NCBI RefSeq assembly: GCF_031458235.1
Contig: NZ_JAVDYB010000001.1
Coordinates: 3,741,001 to 3,805,000, forward strand
DNA from: Catenuloplanes atrovinosus
GTDB lineage: Bacteria; Actinomycetota; Actinomycetes; Mycobacteriales; Micromonosporaceae
DNA: 64,000 bases
Direction: 5' to 3'
A program made the position numbers and the translations under genes. Below the pieces are notes generated by a model. The model did no database searches, was not told the origin of the DNA, and saw nothing but the letters and a program-made list of their open reading frames with translations. Positions 40,704-49,649 of this stretch are shown here, piece by piece (the stretch's first letter is position 1; each line of letters begins with the position of its first letter).

Positions 40704-41327
40704 TCAGAGCCCTCGGACCAGCCCCCCGGACGGGGGAAGCTCCCACCCCGGCATCGTGTCGCCGAGCTGGTGGTGCCGGAAGAACTCGGTGACCGCGGCG
40801 CGCTCTTCGGCGTCGGGTTCGGTGTTCGTGCACTCGGGCTGAGGGAGAGCCATCACCTTCGTGCAGTCCTCGCGTTGGAGGTCGCCCAGGGACAGCATGT
40901 GACCCAGCTCGTGCACCAGGACGCGGACGGCACCGTACCGCCTGGCGTCGGTCACGTCGATGTAGATCAGACCCATGCCGAGGCCGACCGGGTCCACGCG
41001 CGACTGGTGGCCGTCCGGGGTCTCGATCTCCTCAACGCTGAGCGTGGCAGGCGTCGACTGCTCGACGAACCGGATCGACGGTACGGCACGATTCCAGATG
41101 GCGATGGCCTCACGGCCCGCGTCCACGCTGCTGCCGGCGGCCAGGAAGTCGATCGGCACCGTCACCGGGGGCGGCCCGGCCGGGTCCGCGTGCGAGGGCG
41201 GCGCACCGGCGATTCCGGCGACGAGCAGGCCCGCGGCCGCAACGGCCACCGCCAGCGTCGCCACCCGCCCGCGCCAACTGGTGTACGCCGACCGGCCCGT
41301 GCCCGGCGGGAGCAGATCGTCTGTCAT
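40704..41327 (-). CDS. Snapalysin-like (M7) secreted metalloprotease
   Basis: 207 residues with an N-terminal membrane/signal segment (VATLAVAVAAAGLLVAGIAG). The zinc site is VLVHELGHMLSLGD, the HExxHxxxxxD of snapalysins, but the conserved Gly before the third ligand is Ser. CTKVMALPQPECTNTEPDAE matches the snapalysin Cys loop and Met-turn. Expected to be a small secreted neutral protease. The N-terminus (MTDDLLPPGTGRSAYTSWRG) is longer than a normal signal peptide, so it might stay membrane-anchored. Confidence 0.85.
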   Translation of the reverse strand: MTDDLLPPGTGRSAYTSWRGRVATLAVAVAAAGLLVAGIAGAPPSHADPAGPPPVTVPIDFLAAGSSVDAGREAIAIWNRAVPSIRFVEQSTPATLSVEEIETPDGHQSRVDPVGLGMGLIYIDVTDARRYGAVRVLVHELGHMLSLGDLQREDCTKVMALPQPECTNTEPDAEERAAVTEFFRHHQLGDTMPGWELPPSGGLVRGL

Positions 41328-41698
41328 GCGGAACTCCTGATGGTCACGCCCGGCGCGCGCCGGGGCACTGCTGCTTGGCTCGTTACGATATCCGTCCTAT
41401 ATGGAAGGCCGATATGGATTGCCGGGTACATCCGATACGTGGCTGTCCGCGGCGGCCGGGCGAAACCACCGCGGACAGCCGCCGCTGCTACACGGGTTGG
41501 GTGACTCCGCCGTGGCGCTGCTCGCCCGGCTCTAACCGGAGTCGGGCCAGGCCCCGCAACGGCTGACATGAGGGCTCATACGTCGACGTCGCGGTCCGCA
41601 GCCGGCGACCGGATGTGGCTGCCGCACCACCGTGATCGGGCGGGCGGTCCTCGTCCCGCACCAGGTCGACAACAACCGCGGCCCAGGATGAACAGGGC
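41328..41698. other. Intergenic region
   Basis: 370 bp. Contains a direct repeat ATATGGA at 41399-41405 and 41412-41418 (13-bp period) in an AT-richer patch upstream of the snapalysin-like gene, possibly a regulator site. No gene is supported. Confidence 0.35.
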
Positions 41699-43933
41699 TC
41701 ATTGTGTGTCCGGCCGGAACAGGCGCGGGGCGAAATCGATGAGGTTCTTCTGCCATGCGTCCCAGCCGTGCGGGCCCTCGGTGACCCCGGCGAACTCGTA
41801 CCGGATGCCCAGGCGGTCGAACGCGGCCATCGTGGCCATCGTGAAGGGGTACACGAAGTCGGTCGCGTTGCCGACGTACACCCGGAGCAGTTTCGTGCCG
41901 TTGTTGATGGCCTCGGCGTCATAGCCGGTGGGGTCGACGCCGCCGCCGGGCGTGCCGATCGCCGAGGAGAACGTGCCGATGTAGGCGAACTCGCCGGGGT
42001 GCGTCTTGAGGACGTCGTACGTCTGGAATCCGCCCATCGACAGACCGGCGAGCGCCTGTCCCGCCGGATCCTCGGCGATGTGGTATTCGGCGCGGGCCGC
42101 CGGGAGGATGTTCTCCCGCAGCTCCTTGGTGAAGTCGGGAACGTTGCCGTTGCCCATCACGACCACCATCGGGACGATGTCGCCGTCACGGAACTCGTTG
42201 TCGAGAATCTGTTTGGCGCGGCCCATCTCGACCCAGTCGGTGTAGCTCTGGCCACCGCCGTGCTGCAGATAGAGCACCGGGTACGGGGCCGGCCGGTGCG
42301 GATCGTAGCCCGGTGGCGTCCACACGTAGGCCGAGCGTTGCTCTCCGGCCACGGTGCTGTGATAGGTGAGCGTCTCGACCGTGCCGCCCTGGCCGGGCGG
42401 GACGTCGGTGAGCAGGCGCGCCCGCTCACCGGGGACCAGGAACGTGCTCCACGTCGGCTCCGTGGTGATCCTCGTCGGGTTCGAGGTGTCCTTCTTCGAG
42501 ACGCCGTCCACGATGAACTTGTAGTAGTAGAACCACGGCTTGAGGGGTCCCACGGTTCCCCGCCACCGGTCACCGACGCGGGTCAGCGGAACATTGACCC
42601 AGCTGCCGCCGGGCGCCCAGTTGCCCCAGAGCGTGACCTGCTGCGCGCCGGCGAACTCGGTGCCGGTCTCGACCGTGACGAAGGTGTCGCCGTTGGCGAG
42701 GGTGGTGAGCCACGGAGTCGGGGTCGTCCCGGGCGCCGGCGGCGTGAACTCGTGCCGCAGGGGCAGGTGGCCGCGGCTCGGGCCGTGGTCCGGCGCGGAA
42801 CGGAACAGCCTGGGCACGAAATCGGCCAGATTCTCCTGCCAAGCCGTCCAGTTGTGACCGGCGTCGGGGTTGACCCCGTCGAATTGATGCCTGACGCCGA
42901 CCCGGTCCAGCCTGCGCAGCAACCGGTAGGTGGGGTTGTACGCGGCGTCGGTCACGTTGCCGGTGTACAGCCGCAGCAACCGGGTGCCCGCGTTGACCGA
43001 TCGGGCGTCGGCGTGGAGGCCGCCCTCGGGGTAGCCGCCGGCGAACGACCCGACGTACGCGAATTCGCCCGGGCGGGTCAACGCGATGCGAAGGGCCTGC
43101 GCGCCACCGGACGACGCGCCGGCGAGTGCCTGGCGCTCCGGGTCGCGGGCAACGTTGTACCTGGCGTGCACGGCGCGCATGAGGTGCTTCAGCTCGGTCC
43201 GGAAGTCGGCGGTGTCGCTGCCGCCCATCACGACGACCATCGGCTCCATCCGGCCCTCGACCGAGAGGTTGTCCAAGATCTGCCGGGCGCGTCCGAGCTC
43301 GGCCCAGTCGGCGTGGCCGCCACCCGCACCGTGCTGCAGGTACAGCACCGGGTACGGCCGGGTACGGCGCGCGTCGTACCGCGGCGGGGTCCAGACGTTC
43401 GCCGCCCGGCCCCGGTAGGTGACCGTCGTGATCGCGCCGCCCTGGCCCGCCGGCACGTCGGTGAGGAGCCGCGCCGAGTCACCCGGGATGAACAGGGTAC
43501 GCCAGCTCGGATCCGAGGTGACCGTCGCGTCGTTCGTGGAATCCGCGAAGATCCTCGTGCCGTCACCCTTGAGCCGGTAGTGGTACAACCCGGCCGGCAG
43601 CGGCCCGATCACCGACGTCCAGGCATCGCCGGAGCGGCTCAGGCCGAGTTCCGACACGTTCGAGGACGGGCCGAAGTTCGCCTCGACGACGACCGACGAC
43701 ACGGTGCCGACGGCGTCCTGAACGTCGGCGGCCGGAACGCGGAACGACACGAAACCTCCGGACACGGTGACCCACGGCGCCGCCGCGGCGGCCACCGGTT
43801 GCGCCCCGGCCAACCCGGCCGCGCCGCAGATGACAGCGGTGACGAGGACCGCGACGAACCGCTGACGTACGGCAGACCGCAGCGATCGCAGCGATCGCCG
43901 TGATCGCCGCCGGAGACGGGAAGTGGGAGTCAT
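41699..43933 (-). CDS. Secreted tandem esterase (two E-set plus Fes/EstD-like units)
   Basis: 744 residues with an Arg-rich signal peptide (SLRSLRSAVRQRFVAVLVTA, cleavage after VAAAAA near 50). The protein is an internal duplication: each half is an Ig-like E-set domain (WTSVIGPLPAGLYHYRLKGD and WRGTVGPLKPWFYYYKFIVD) followed by an esterase-D/enterochelin-esterase-type hydrolase (PYPVLYLQHGAGGGHADWAE and PYPVLYLQHGGGQSYTDWVE). Nucleophile elbows are LAGASSGGAQ and LAGLSMGGFQ, acids in YTGNVTDAAY and YVGNATDFVY, histidines in HNW and HGW, so both triads look complete. AGGAGGAG lies 5 bp before ATG. Probably a polysaccharide or siderophore ester hydrolase. Confidence 0.9.
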   Translation of the reverse strand: MTPTSRLRRRSRRSLRSLRSAVRQRFVAVLVTAVICGAAGLAGAQPVAAAAAPWVTVSGGFVSFRVPAADVQDAVGTVSSVVVEANFGPSSNVSELGLSRSGDAWTSVIGPLPAGLYHYRLKGDGTRIFADSTNDATVTSDPSWRTLFIPGDSARLLTDVPAGQGGAITTVTYRGRAANVWTPPRYDARRTRPYPVLYLQHGAGGGHADWAELGRARQILDNLSVEGRMEPMVVVMGGSDTADFRTELKHLMRAVHARYNVARDPERQALAGASSGGAQALRIALTRPGEFAYVGSFAGGYPEGGLHADARSVNAGTRLLRLYTGNVTDAAYNPTYRLLRRLDRVGVRHQFDGVNPDAGHNWTAWQENLADFVPRLFRSAPDHGPSRGHLPLRHEFTPPAPGTTPTPWLTTLANGDTFVTVETGTEFAGAQQVTLWGNWAPGGSWVNVPLTRVGDRWRGTVGPLKPWFYYYKFIVDGVSKKDTSNPTRITTEPTWSTFLVPGERARLLTDVPPGQGGTVETLTYHSTVAGEQRSAYVWTPPGYDPHRPAPYPVLYLQHGGGQSYTDWVEMGRAKQILDNEFRDGDIVPMVVVMGNGNVPDFTKELRENILPAARAEYHIAEDPAGQALAGLSMGGFQTYDVLKTHPGEFAYIGTFSSAIGTPGGGVDPTGYDAEAINNGTKLLRVYVGNATDFVYPFTMATMAAFDRLGIRYEFAGVTEGPHGWDAWQKNLIDFAPRLFRPDTQ

Positions 43934-44194
43934 TCGGACTCCTCCTGGGACGGCGATCCGACTCCTCAGGATTACATAGATGGCTCTGAATGTGTATGCG
44001 GCGCCGGAGCGCAATTCCGGTCACCATCGGGGGCCTGGTAGACAAAGTGGTTCACGTGGTGGGGCGGGCGGTGACAGCCACACCGGCGACGCCGCGTTCG
44101 AGCTGGCCCTGAGTGGCGCTCAGCGCCCGACGTCGCGATGGTCAACGGTCGAAAACCGGTAGCTCGTCGGCGCACCCGAGGCGATCATGGCAGC
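43934..44194. other. Intergenic region between divergent genes
   Basis: 260 bp holding promoters of the tandem esterase (minus) and the HflX-N-like gene (plus). No clear dyad seen. Confidence 0.3.
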
Positions 44195-44605
44195 GTGAAG
44201 CAGTACCGGGACCTCGGCGACCCACTCGATGGTGCCGATGTCGTACTCATCGGCCTGTTCTCGGCCAAGGAGAAGCAGTACGAGGCCAGGCTGGACGAAT
44301 TCGCCGGCCTGGTGGAGGCCCGCGGCGGACGGGTGGTGGCCCGGTTTGTCCAGCGCCGGGGGGCCTCCGACCGGTGGAAGCGGCGCCCCGGCGGATCGCT
44401 GCGAATGTCGCAGCCCTTCTCACGCCGCACACTGCTGACCCATGGCAAGCTCCGCGAGATCGCCCAGGCGTGCCGGGAGTCGCAGATAGACGCCGCAGTC
44501 TTCGTGAACACTCTGACACATCGCCAGCGAAGCGTCTTGGCCGGTATTCTCGGCTGCCTCGTTTTCAGCGGCGAAGACCTGGCCGTCCACGGGGAGACCG
44601 GGTAG
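44195..44605 (+). CDS. Stand-alone HflX N-terminal-like domain protein
   Basis: 136 residues from the GTG at 44195. DVVLIGLFSAKEKQYEARLD, EFAGLVEARGGRVVARFVQR, RTLLTHGKLREIAQACRESQ and AAVFVNTLTHRQRSVLAGIL follow the N-terminal domain of HflX GTPases (nucleotide-binding alpha/beta domain that recognises stalled ribosomes), but the GTPase domain is absent. Typical HflX is over 400 residues. It precedes a TIR/STAND gene by about 310 bp in the same direction. Function unknown; possibly a ribosome or nucleotide sensor. Confidence 0.72.
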   Translation: MKQYRDLGDPLDGADVVLIGLFSAKEKQYEARLDEFAGLVEARGGRVVARFVQRRGASDRWKRRPGGSLRMSQPFSRRTLLTHGKLREIAQACRESQIDAAVFVNTLTHRQRSVLAGILGCLVFSGEDLAVHGETG

Positions 44606-44916
44606 TTTCGTCCGCCGAAGCCGGCCCCGTTCGGGGCAGAAGACAGCCGTCGGCAAGTCGCTGCGCGACCGGTTCCGCATCAAGATCCCGCCTACCGGAC
44701 AACAGCGACGTCCGCGTATCGCTTGGATCGCGGCAGATCCGTATATCTGATCATGACTCGGGCAGCTATGGCGTCGATCTTCGAAACGGTGAATTGCCGT
44801 GCTCGGCTGTTCTTCCGCTTCTCTCGTGCTGTCGTGTGTTGACCTATTCTGTGTGCGTTGTGGGTGGTGTGGGCTCGGTAGCATGGGCGTTCGCTGGTTG
44901 CCGGGGAGGCTTTGGG
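44606..44916. other. Intergenic region before TIR/STAND gene
   Basis: 310 bp, AT-richer towards 44800-44860, presumably containing the promoter for the TIR gene. The long open frame running through it has no coding character before the GTG at 44917. Confidence 0.35.
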
Positions 44917-47900
44917 GTGGCTGGAGAGCGGTCGGGGCTGGATTTCTTCATCAGTTATGCGAGTGAGAATCGCGTGTGGGCTGAGTGGATCTCGGTGCAG
45001 CTTGAAGGGGCGGGGTACTCGACGCGGTATCAGGCAGCGGATTTCCGGCCGGGCCGGGATTTCGTGCATGAGATGCAGGCGGCGATTGTGGCCGCGGAGC
45101 GGACGATCGCGGTGTTGTCGCCGGCATATCTGGTGTCGGAATTCGGCGAGTCGGAGTGGCGCGCGGCGTTCGCGCGGGATCCGACGGGTGAACTCGGTGT
45201 GCTGATCCCGGTGTTGGTGCAGCCGTGTGAGCCGCCGGGTTTGCTGGCCAGCCGGGTGTATGTGGACCTGACCGAGGTCGGTGAGGTGGGTGCGCGGCGG
45301 AAGTTGCTGGCGGCGGTGGACACCGACCGGCCACGGCCGGCGTCGGCGCCTTATCCGGGGCGGGGTGGTGTGCCGCGGCCGGTGCGGTTTCCCGGCGCCG
45401 GGCCGGAGGTGGCGAATCTGCCGCAGCGGAATCTGTTGTTCACCGGCCGGGACGGCTTGGTGCGGCAGGTGTATGAGGGGTTGCGGTCACCGGGGCCGGC
45501 GGCGGTGGTGTCGGGGGCGTTGCACGGGCTGGGTGGGGTGGGTAAGACCACCCTGGCGGTCGAGTACGCGTACCGGTTCCGCAGTGATTACGACGTGGTG
45601 TGGTGGATCGACGCGGAGCAGCCCGCGACCGTGGTGGGGCAGTTGGCCGCGCTCGGCCGGGAGTTGGGTTTGACGGTGCCGGTCGACGATCCGGATGTGG
45701 TCGCGGCCGTGTTCGGGCGGTTGCAGGGTTTGGACCGGTGGCTGCTGATCTTTGATAACGCGGAGCATCCGTCGTCGCTTGCCGGTCTGATCCCGGCCGG
45801 TGGTGGGGGGCATGTGCTGGTGACCTCGCGCTGGCCGGATTGGCGGGGGCGGGCGCGCACGGTGCAGGTGGGTGTGTGGCGGCGGGCGGAGTCGGTGGCT
45901 TTCCTGCGGTCCCGGACCCGGCACGACGACGAACGGTTGCTGTCGCAGTTGGCGGAGTTGGTGGGTGACCTGCCGCTGGCGGTGGAAGAGGCCGCGGCCT
46001 ATCTGGAACAGACCGGTGAAGATTTGGCCGTCTACGTCGGGCTGGTCCGCGACCGTGCCCGGGAGATCTTCGCACCAGCCGTGGCAGAGGAGGGTGTGGG
46101 TACGCCGGGGGACGTTGATGGGCGGCGGGTGGCCACGGTGTGGTCGTTGTCGCTGGAACGGGTCCATACGACGCAGCCGCTGGCCGAGCGACTGCTGACG
46201 GTGTTGGCGTTTCTGGCGCCGCAGGTTCCGCGGGGCTTGGTCGCTGAGGCGCCGGACCTGTTGCCGCCGGAGCTTGGTGTGGTGGTGTCGGACCGGCTGG
46301 CCTACAACCGGCTGCTGGAGGCCGCGGGCCGGTACGCGCTGATCGAGCTGACCCCGGCCCATACCGAGATGCACCGCTTGGTTCAGACCGTCGTGCAGGC
46401 CCGCCTCGACCCGGTCGAGGAAGCCCGCTGGGCCGGTGTCGCGATCACACTGGTGCGTGCGCTGTTTCCGGACGACAGCTGGGAGGTGGAGCGCTGGGAT
46501 GACTGCCGGCGTCTGCTGCCACAGGTGCTGGCCGTGGCCGAGCACGCCGAACGCCTGCACGTCGGCGAAGACGACGCGGGCTTCCTGCTGCACCGCGCGT
46601 CCGCCTATCTACGTGAGTCGGGTCAGTACCGGCAAGCCGAACCACTCGCCCGACGCGCCCTGCACCTCACCAGCACCGCATCCGGCCCCGAACACCCCGA
46701 CACCGCCTGGCGCCACGACGAACTCGGCCGCGTCTTACAGGATCTGGGCCAACTGGACGAGGCCCACACCCAGTTCGAGCAGGCCCTGGCGATCGGCCTG
46801 GCCACCTTCGGCCCCGACCACCCGGCCATTGGTATCTGGCGCAACAACCTCGGCCGCGTGTTGCAGGAGTTGGGCCGGCTGGACGAGGCCCACGCCCAGT
46901 TGGAGCTGGCGCTGACGATCGGCCTGGCCGCACTCGGTCCCGACCATCCTCACATCGGCATCTGGCGCGGCAATCTCGGCGGCGTGTTGCAGGAGTTGGG
47001 CCGGCTGGACGAGGCCCACACCCAGTTAGAGCAGGCCCTGACGATCAGCCTGGCCACCCTCGGCCCCAACCACCCCGACATCGGCATCTGGCGCAACAAC
47101 CTCGGCCGCGTGTTGCAGGCGCTGGGCCGACTCGACGAGGCCCACACCCAGTTCGAGCAGGCCCTGACCATCGGCCTGGCCACCCTCGGTCCCGACCACC
47201 CGGAGATCGGCACCTGGCGCGGCAACCTCGGCCGCGTGTTGCAGGCGCTGGGCCGACTCGACGAGGCCCACACCCAGTTGGAGCAGGCCCTGACGATCAG
47301 CCTGGCCGCCCTCGGCCCCGACCACCCCGAAATCGGCATCCGGCGCGGCAACCTCGGCGACGTGTTGCAGGATCTAGGCCGGCTGGACGAGGCCCACACC
47401 CAATACGAGCAGGCCCTGACCATCAGCCTGGCCGCCCTCGGCCCCAACCACCCGCACATCGGCAGTTGGCGCAACAACCTCGGCAGCGTGTTGCAGTCGC
47501 TGGGCCGGCTGGACGAGGCCCACACCCAATACGAGCAGGCCCTGACCATCAGCCTGGCCGCCCTCGGCCCCAACCACCCCGACATCGGCATCCGGCGCAG
47601 CAACCTCGGCGGCGTGTTGCAGGAACTGGGCCGGCTGGACGAGGCCCGCGCTCAATACGAGCAGGCCCTGACCGTCGGCCTGGCCGCCCTCGGCCCCAAC
47701 CACCCCGACATCGGCATCCGGCGCGGCAACCTCGGCAGCGTGTTGCAGGAACTGGGCCGGCTGGACGAGGCCCACACCCAGTACGAGCAGGCCCTGACCA
47801 TCAGCCTGGCCGCCCTCGGCCCCAACCACCCGACCATCGGTATCTGGCGCAGCAACCTCGGCGGCGTGTTGCAGGAACTGGGCCGACTGGACGAGGCCCA

Positions 47901-48072
47901 CACCCAGTACGAGCAGGCCCTGACCATCAGCCTGGCCGCCCTCGGCCCCAACCACCCACAGACCACCGCCATCCGCGCCCACCTCACGCTACTCGACGAT
48001 CACCGCCATCAAGCGGCGCAGCCACCGGAGCCACTCCGGGGAGCAGACAGTGAGTCCGATAAAGGAGGCTGA
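44917..48072 (+). CDS. TIR / NB-ARC / TPR STAND protein
   Basis: 1051 residues from the GTG at 44917, which has GGGGAGG 7 bp upstream. Residues 5-130 are a TIR domain (LDFFISYASENRVWAEWISV, TIAVLSPAYLVSEFGESEWR; the candidate NADase glutamate lies in GESEW). NB-ARC: LHGLGGVGKTTLAVEYAY (Walker A near 205), RWLLIFDNAEHP (Walker B), GHVLVTSRW, then a winged helix. From about residue 598 come ten consecutive 42-residue TPRs with consensus GIWRxNLGxVLQELGRLDEA and HTQxEQALTISLAALGPNHP. Expected to sense a ligand by the repeats, oligomerise and activate TIR, which in bacterial immunity consumes NAD+ or makes signals. Confidence 0.9.
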   Translation: MAGERSGLDFFISYASENRVWAEWISVQLEGAGYSTRYQAADFRPGRDFVHEMQAAIVAAERTIAVLSPAYLVSEFGESEWRAAFARDPTGELGVLIPVLVQPCEPPGLLASRVYVDLTEVGEVGARRKLLAAVDTDRPRPASAPYPGRGGVPRPVRFPGAGPEVANLPQRNLLFTGRDGLVRQVYEGLRSPGPAAVVSGALHGLGGVGKTTLAVEYAYRFRSDYDVVWWIDAEQPATVVGQLAALGRELGLTVPVDDPDVVAAVFGRLQGLDRWLLIFDNAEHPSSLAGLIPAGGGGHVLVTSRWPDWRGRARTVQVGVWRRAESVAFLRSRTRHDDERLLSQLAELVGDLPLAVEEAAAYLEQTGEDLAVYVGLVRDRAREIFAPAVAEEGVGTPGDVDGRRVATVWSLSLERVHTTQPLAERLLTVLAFLAPQVPRGLVAEAPDLLPPELGVVVSDRLAYNRLLEAAGRYALIELTPAHTEMHRLVQTVVQARLDPVEEARWAGVAITLVRALFPDDSWEVERWDDCRRLLPQVLAVAEHAERLHVGEDDAGFLLHRASAYLRESGQYRQAEPLARRALHLTSTASGPEHPDTAWRHDELGRVLQDLGQLDEAHTQFEQALAIGLATFGPDHPAIGIWRNNLGRVLQELGRLDEAHAQLELALTIGLAALGPDHPHIGIWRGNLGGVLQELGRLDEAHTQLEQALTISLATLGPNHPDIGIWRNNLGRVLQALGRLDEAHTQFEQALTIGLATLGPDHPEIGTWRGNLGRVLQALGRLDEAHTQLEQALTISLAALGPDHPEIGIRRGNLGDVLQDLGRLDEAHTQYEQALTISLAALGPNHPHIGSWRNNLGSVLQSLGRLDEAHTQYEQALTISLAALGPNHPDIGIRRSNLGGVLQELGRLDEARAQYEQALTVGLAALGPNHPDIGIRRGNLGSVLQELGRLDEAHTQYEQALTISLAALGPNHPTIGIWRSNLGGVLQELGRLDEAHTQYEQALTISLAALGPNHPQTTAIRAHLTLLDDHRHQAAQPPEPLRGADSESDKGG
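46711..47982 (+). repeat. Ten tandem 126-bp TPR-coding repeats
   Basis: Ten adjacent units of 126 bp encode the TPR sensor of the TIR protein. Units 6-10 are nearly identical at the DNA level over long stretches (for example GGCCGGCTGGACGAGGCCCA in each), the first units more diverged. Such near-identity is typical of arrays that expand and contract by recombination. Confidence 0.88.
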
Positions 48073-48572
48073 ATCTCGGCGAGGCTCGTGCAGGCACCGG
48101 CAGGTCCGGATGGCGGCCACCCTGCGGACCCGGCTGCACCGTGTGGCACTCGCTTAAGGCTGGCGCGTGCTTGGACAGCGGCAGATCCGTGGGGTTCCAG
48201 TCGTACAGCAATGTGCATTGTCGTGGGAGCTGATCGAGCCGTTGCTGCCGACGTGGCGGGAGAATCGTCCGTGGCCGGTGCGGTGCCGGTGTGCCTGCGG
48301 ACGCTCCTGCCGGGCCACAGGCTTGCGGCCTGTGGGGCGTGGTCGGCGTGGTCGCGGCGGATCTTCTCGTGCTCGTCCCGGTCGAGGTCGGCGTCGTCGT
48401 TCGCGGTGAGCGTCGCGCCGGCGGCTACCCATCGGCATCCCGAGCACGGGCGCCGGTCGGGCCGATGTCGGCCCGACCGGTGTACCGTGCCGCTCCGGGG
48501 CGGGCTCGGGCGTTTCTGAGTTCGGTCCTGGCCGTCAGCGGCGTGCGGGAGCCGCGGCCGGGCTGATCGGCG
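48073..48572. other. Degenerate region with an IS5-type transposase fragment
   Basis: 500 bp without an intact gene. On the plus strand 48221-48270 reads SWELIEPLLPTWRENRPW, the conserved N-terminus of IS5-family transposases (WxLIEPLLP), after which the frame is lost. Left-over of an old insertion. Confidence 0.55.
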
Positions 48573-49037
48573 TCACCCCCGTGGGCCGTTGTTGACGCAG
48601 TCGAGCCAGTCGTCGTTGATGCCGAGGTATACGGGGACCTCCTGCGTGTGTGAGCCCGAGGTGGCGCGCACCTTCAGCACGTACTCGGACTTCTCCGGGA
48701 TCGGCGGCATCCAGGCCGATGCCCCGCCCACCGCGCCGTGGTCGTCCGAGTGGCCGGGCGGGAGGTTCGGGCCCTGGGCGGGCTCGAACCCCGGCGGAGT
48801 GTCCACGAGCCTGATCCGAAGCTCCTCCGACCAGGTGCCCTCGATGAAGACCGGGAAGTAGATGATGCGTCCGAGATCGGTGGGCGTGCAGAACCGCTGA
48901 TGCAGGTCGATCAGCCGCCACGTCGCCGGCGAGGCGGTCGCCGCCGCGGCGGGGGTGGGTGGGCCGGCGGTTACGGCCAGCGCCAGCCCGACCGCGAGGC
49001 CGAGGATCGAGCGGGCGAGGATTCGACGTCGTGTCAC
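48573..49037 (-). CDS. Small secreted protein of unknown function
   Basis: 154 residues from the GTG at 49037, which has GGAGG 5 bp upstream. Signal peptide RRRILARSILGLAVGLALAV with AAAA cleavage region, then a beta-rich domain: WRLIDLHQRFCTPTDLGRII, YFPVFIEGTWSEELRIRLVD, EYVLKVRATSGSHTQEVPVY, LGINDDWLDCVNN. Two Cys may form one disulfide. It resembles actinobacterial secreted DUF5980-type proteins, but I am not certain of the family. Confidence 0.68.
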   Translation of the reverse strand: MTRRRILARSILGLAVGLALAVTAGPPTPAAAATASPATWRLIDLHQRFCTPTDLGRIIYFPVFIEGTWSEELRIRLVDTPPGFEPAQGPNLPPGHSDDHGAVGGASAWMPPIPEKSEYVLKVRATSGSHTQEVPVYLGINDDWLDCVNNGPRG

Positions 49038-49542
49038 GGTTGCCTCCAGCAAGGATCGGGCGGGTCGTAGCACCGCACGGAGGGAACGTAACCGACAAAT
49101 CTCAGCCCGAATTCAGAACAGACCCCGGCGAATCGGCCACCTCCCGGCCTCGTGCGCTAGAGATCCCGTCCGGGTGGGGCGGAGCGGCGGTGCGGGGCGC
49201 TCGGCGATGCCGATCACCCGCGCGGTAGACCCGGCAACAAGCGCATCCGATCGCCGACGGCGCAGGGACGCGGCTCGACGTGATCACGATCGGCGCGACC
49301 GTGCCGGACATCAGCATGGCCGTGGCCCTGCTCGGTTCCGTGCCGCCGATCGCCGGCGGGGGTGTGCGGCCACGCTTCCGGTGCTGGCTGGCACGGGCCG
49401 CGACGGCAAGGGTCTCCGAGCCGAGTGCCGCGGTCGCGGCATCAGGCCGGTAATCCGCAACGCGGACGCACGCACACCAGAGGCCCCGGACGGGTTGCGC
49501 GACGTCGTCGAACAGGGCATCGCCCCGCTCCATCTACCGCGG
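49038..49542. other. Intergenic region
   Basis: About 500 bp. A frame near 49260 reads RLDVITIGATVPDISMAVAL, possibly an eroded gene. Nothing that can be annotated firmly. Confidence 0.3.
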
Positions 49543-49624
49543 GACCGGCAGGGAGGAGCGCCAGCGACGACCGGTGCCCGCGGGAGCATGCGGATCGGCA
49601 CCACGCCGGAAGCGGGACAATGGA
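49543..49624. repeat. Dispersed repeat, copy B
   Basis: Uninterrupted copy of the repeat split by the IS4 element at 5479-7030. It shares CCGGCAGGGAGG, GACCGGTGCCCGCGGGAGCA and GCCGGAAGCGGG in the same order. Like copy A it lies just past the stop of a minus-strand gene (27 bp from the stop at 49650). Confidence 0.7.
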
Positions 49625-49649
49625 ACTCGTGGTCTTCGTCGTGGCTCCG

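Noticed and set aside
41702-43903. A 733-codon plus-strand frame antisense to the tandem esterase
   Set aside because: No start signal and no recognisable domain; the esterase frame has signal peptide and two catalytic triads.
46711-47982. CRISPR-like or satellite interpretation of the 126-bp repeats
   Set aside because: Units are contiguous without spacers, keep one frame and encode canonical TPR helices.
46735-47987. Minus-strand repetitive frames in the TPR array
   Set aside because: They are the antisense of the 126-bp repeats, which stay open because of repetition and high GC.
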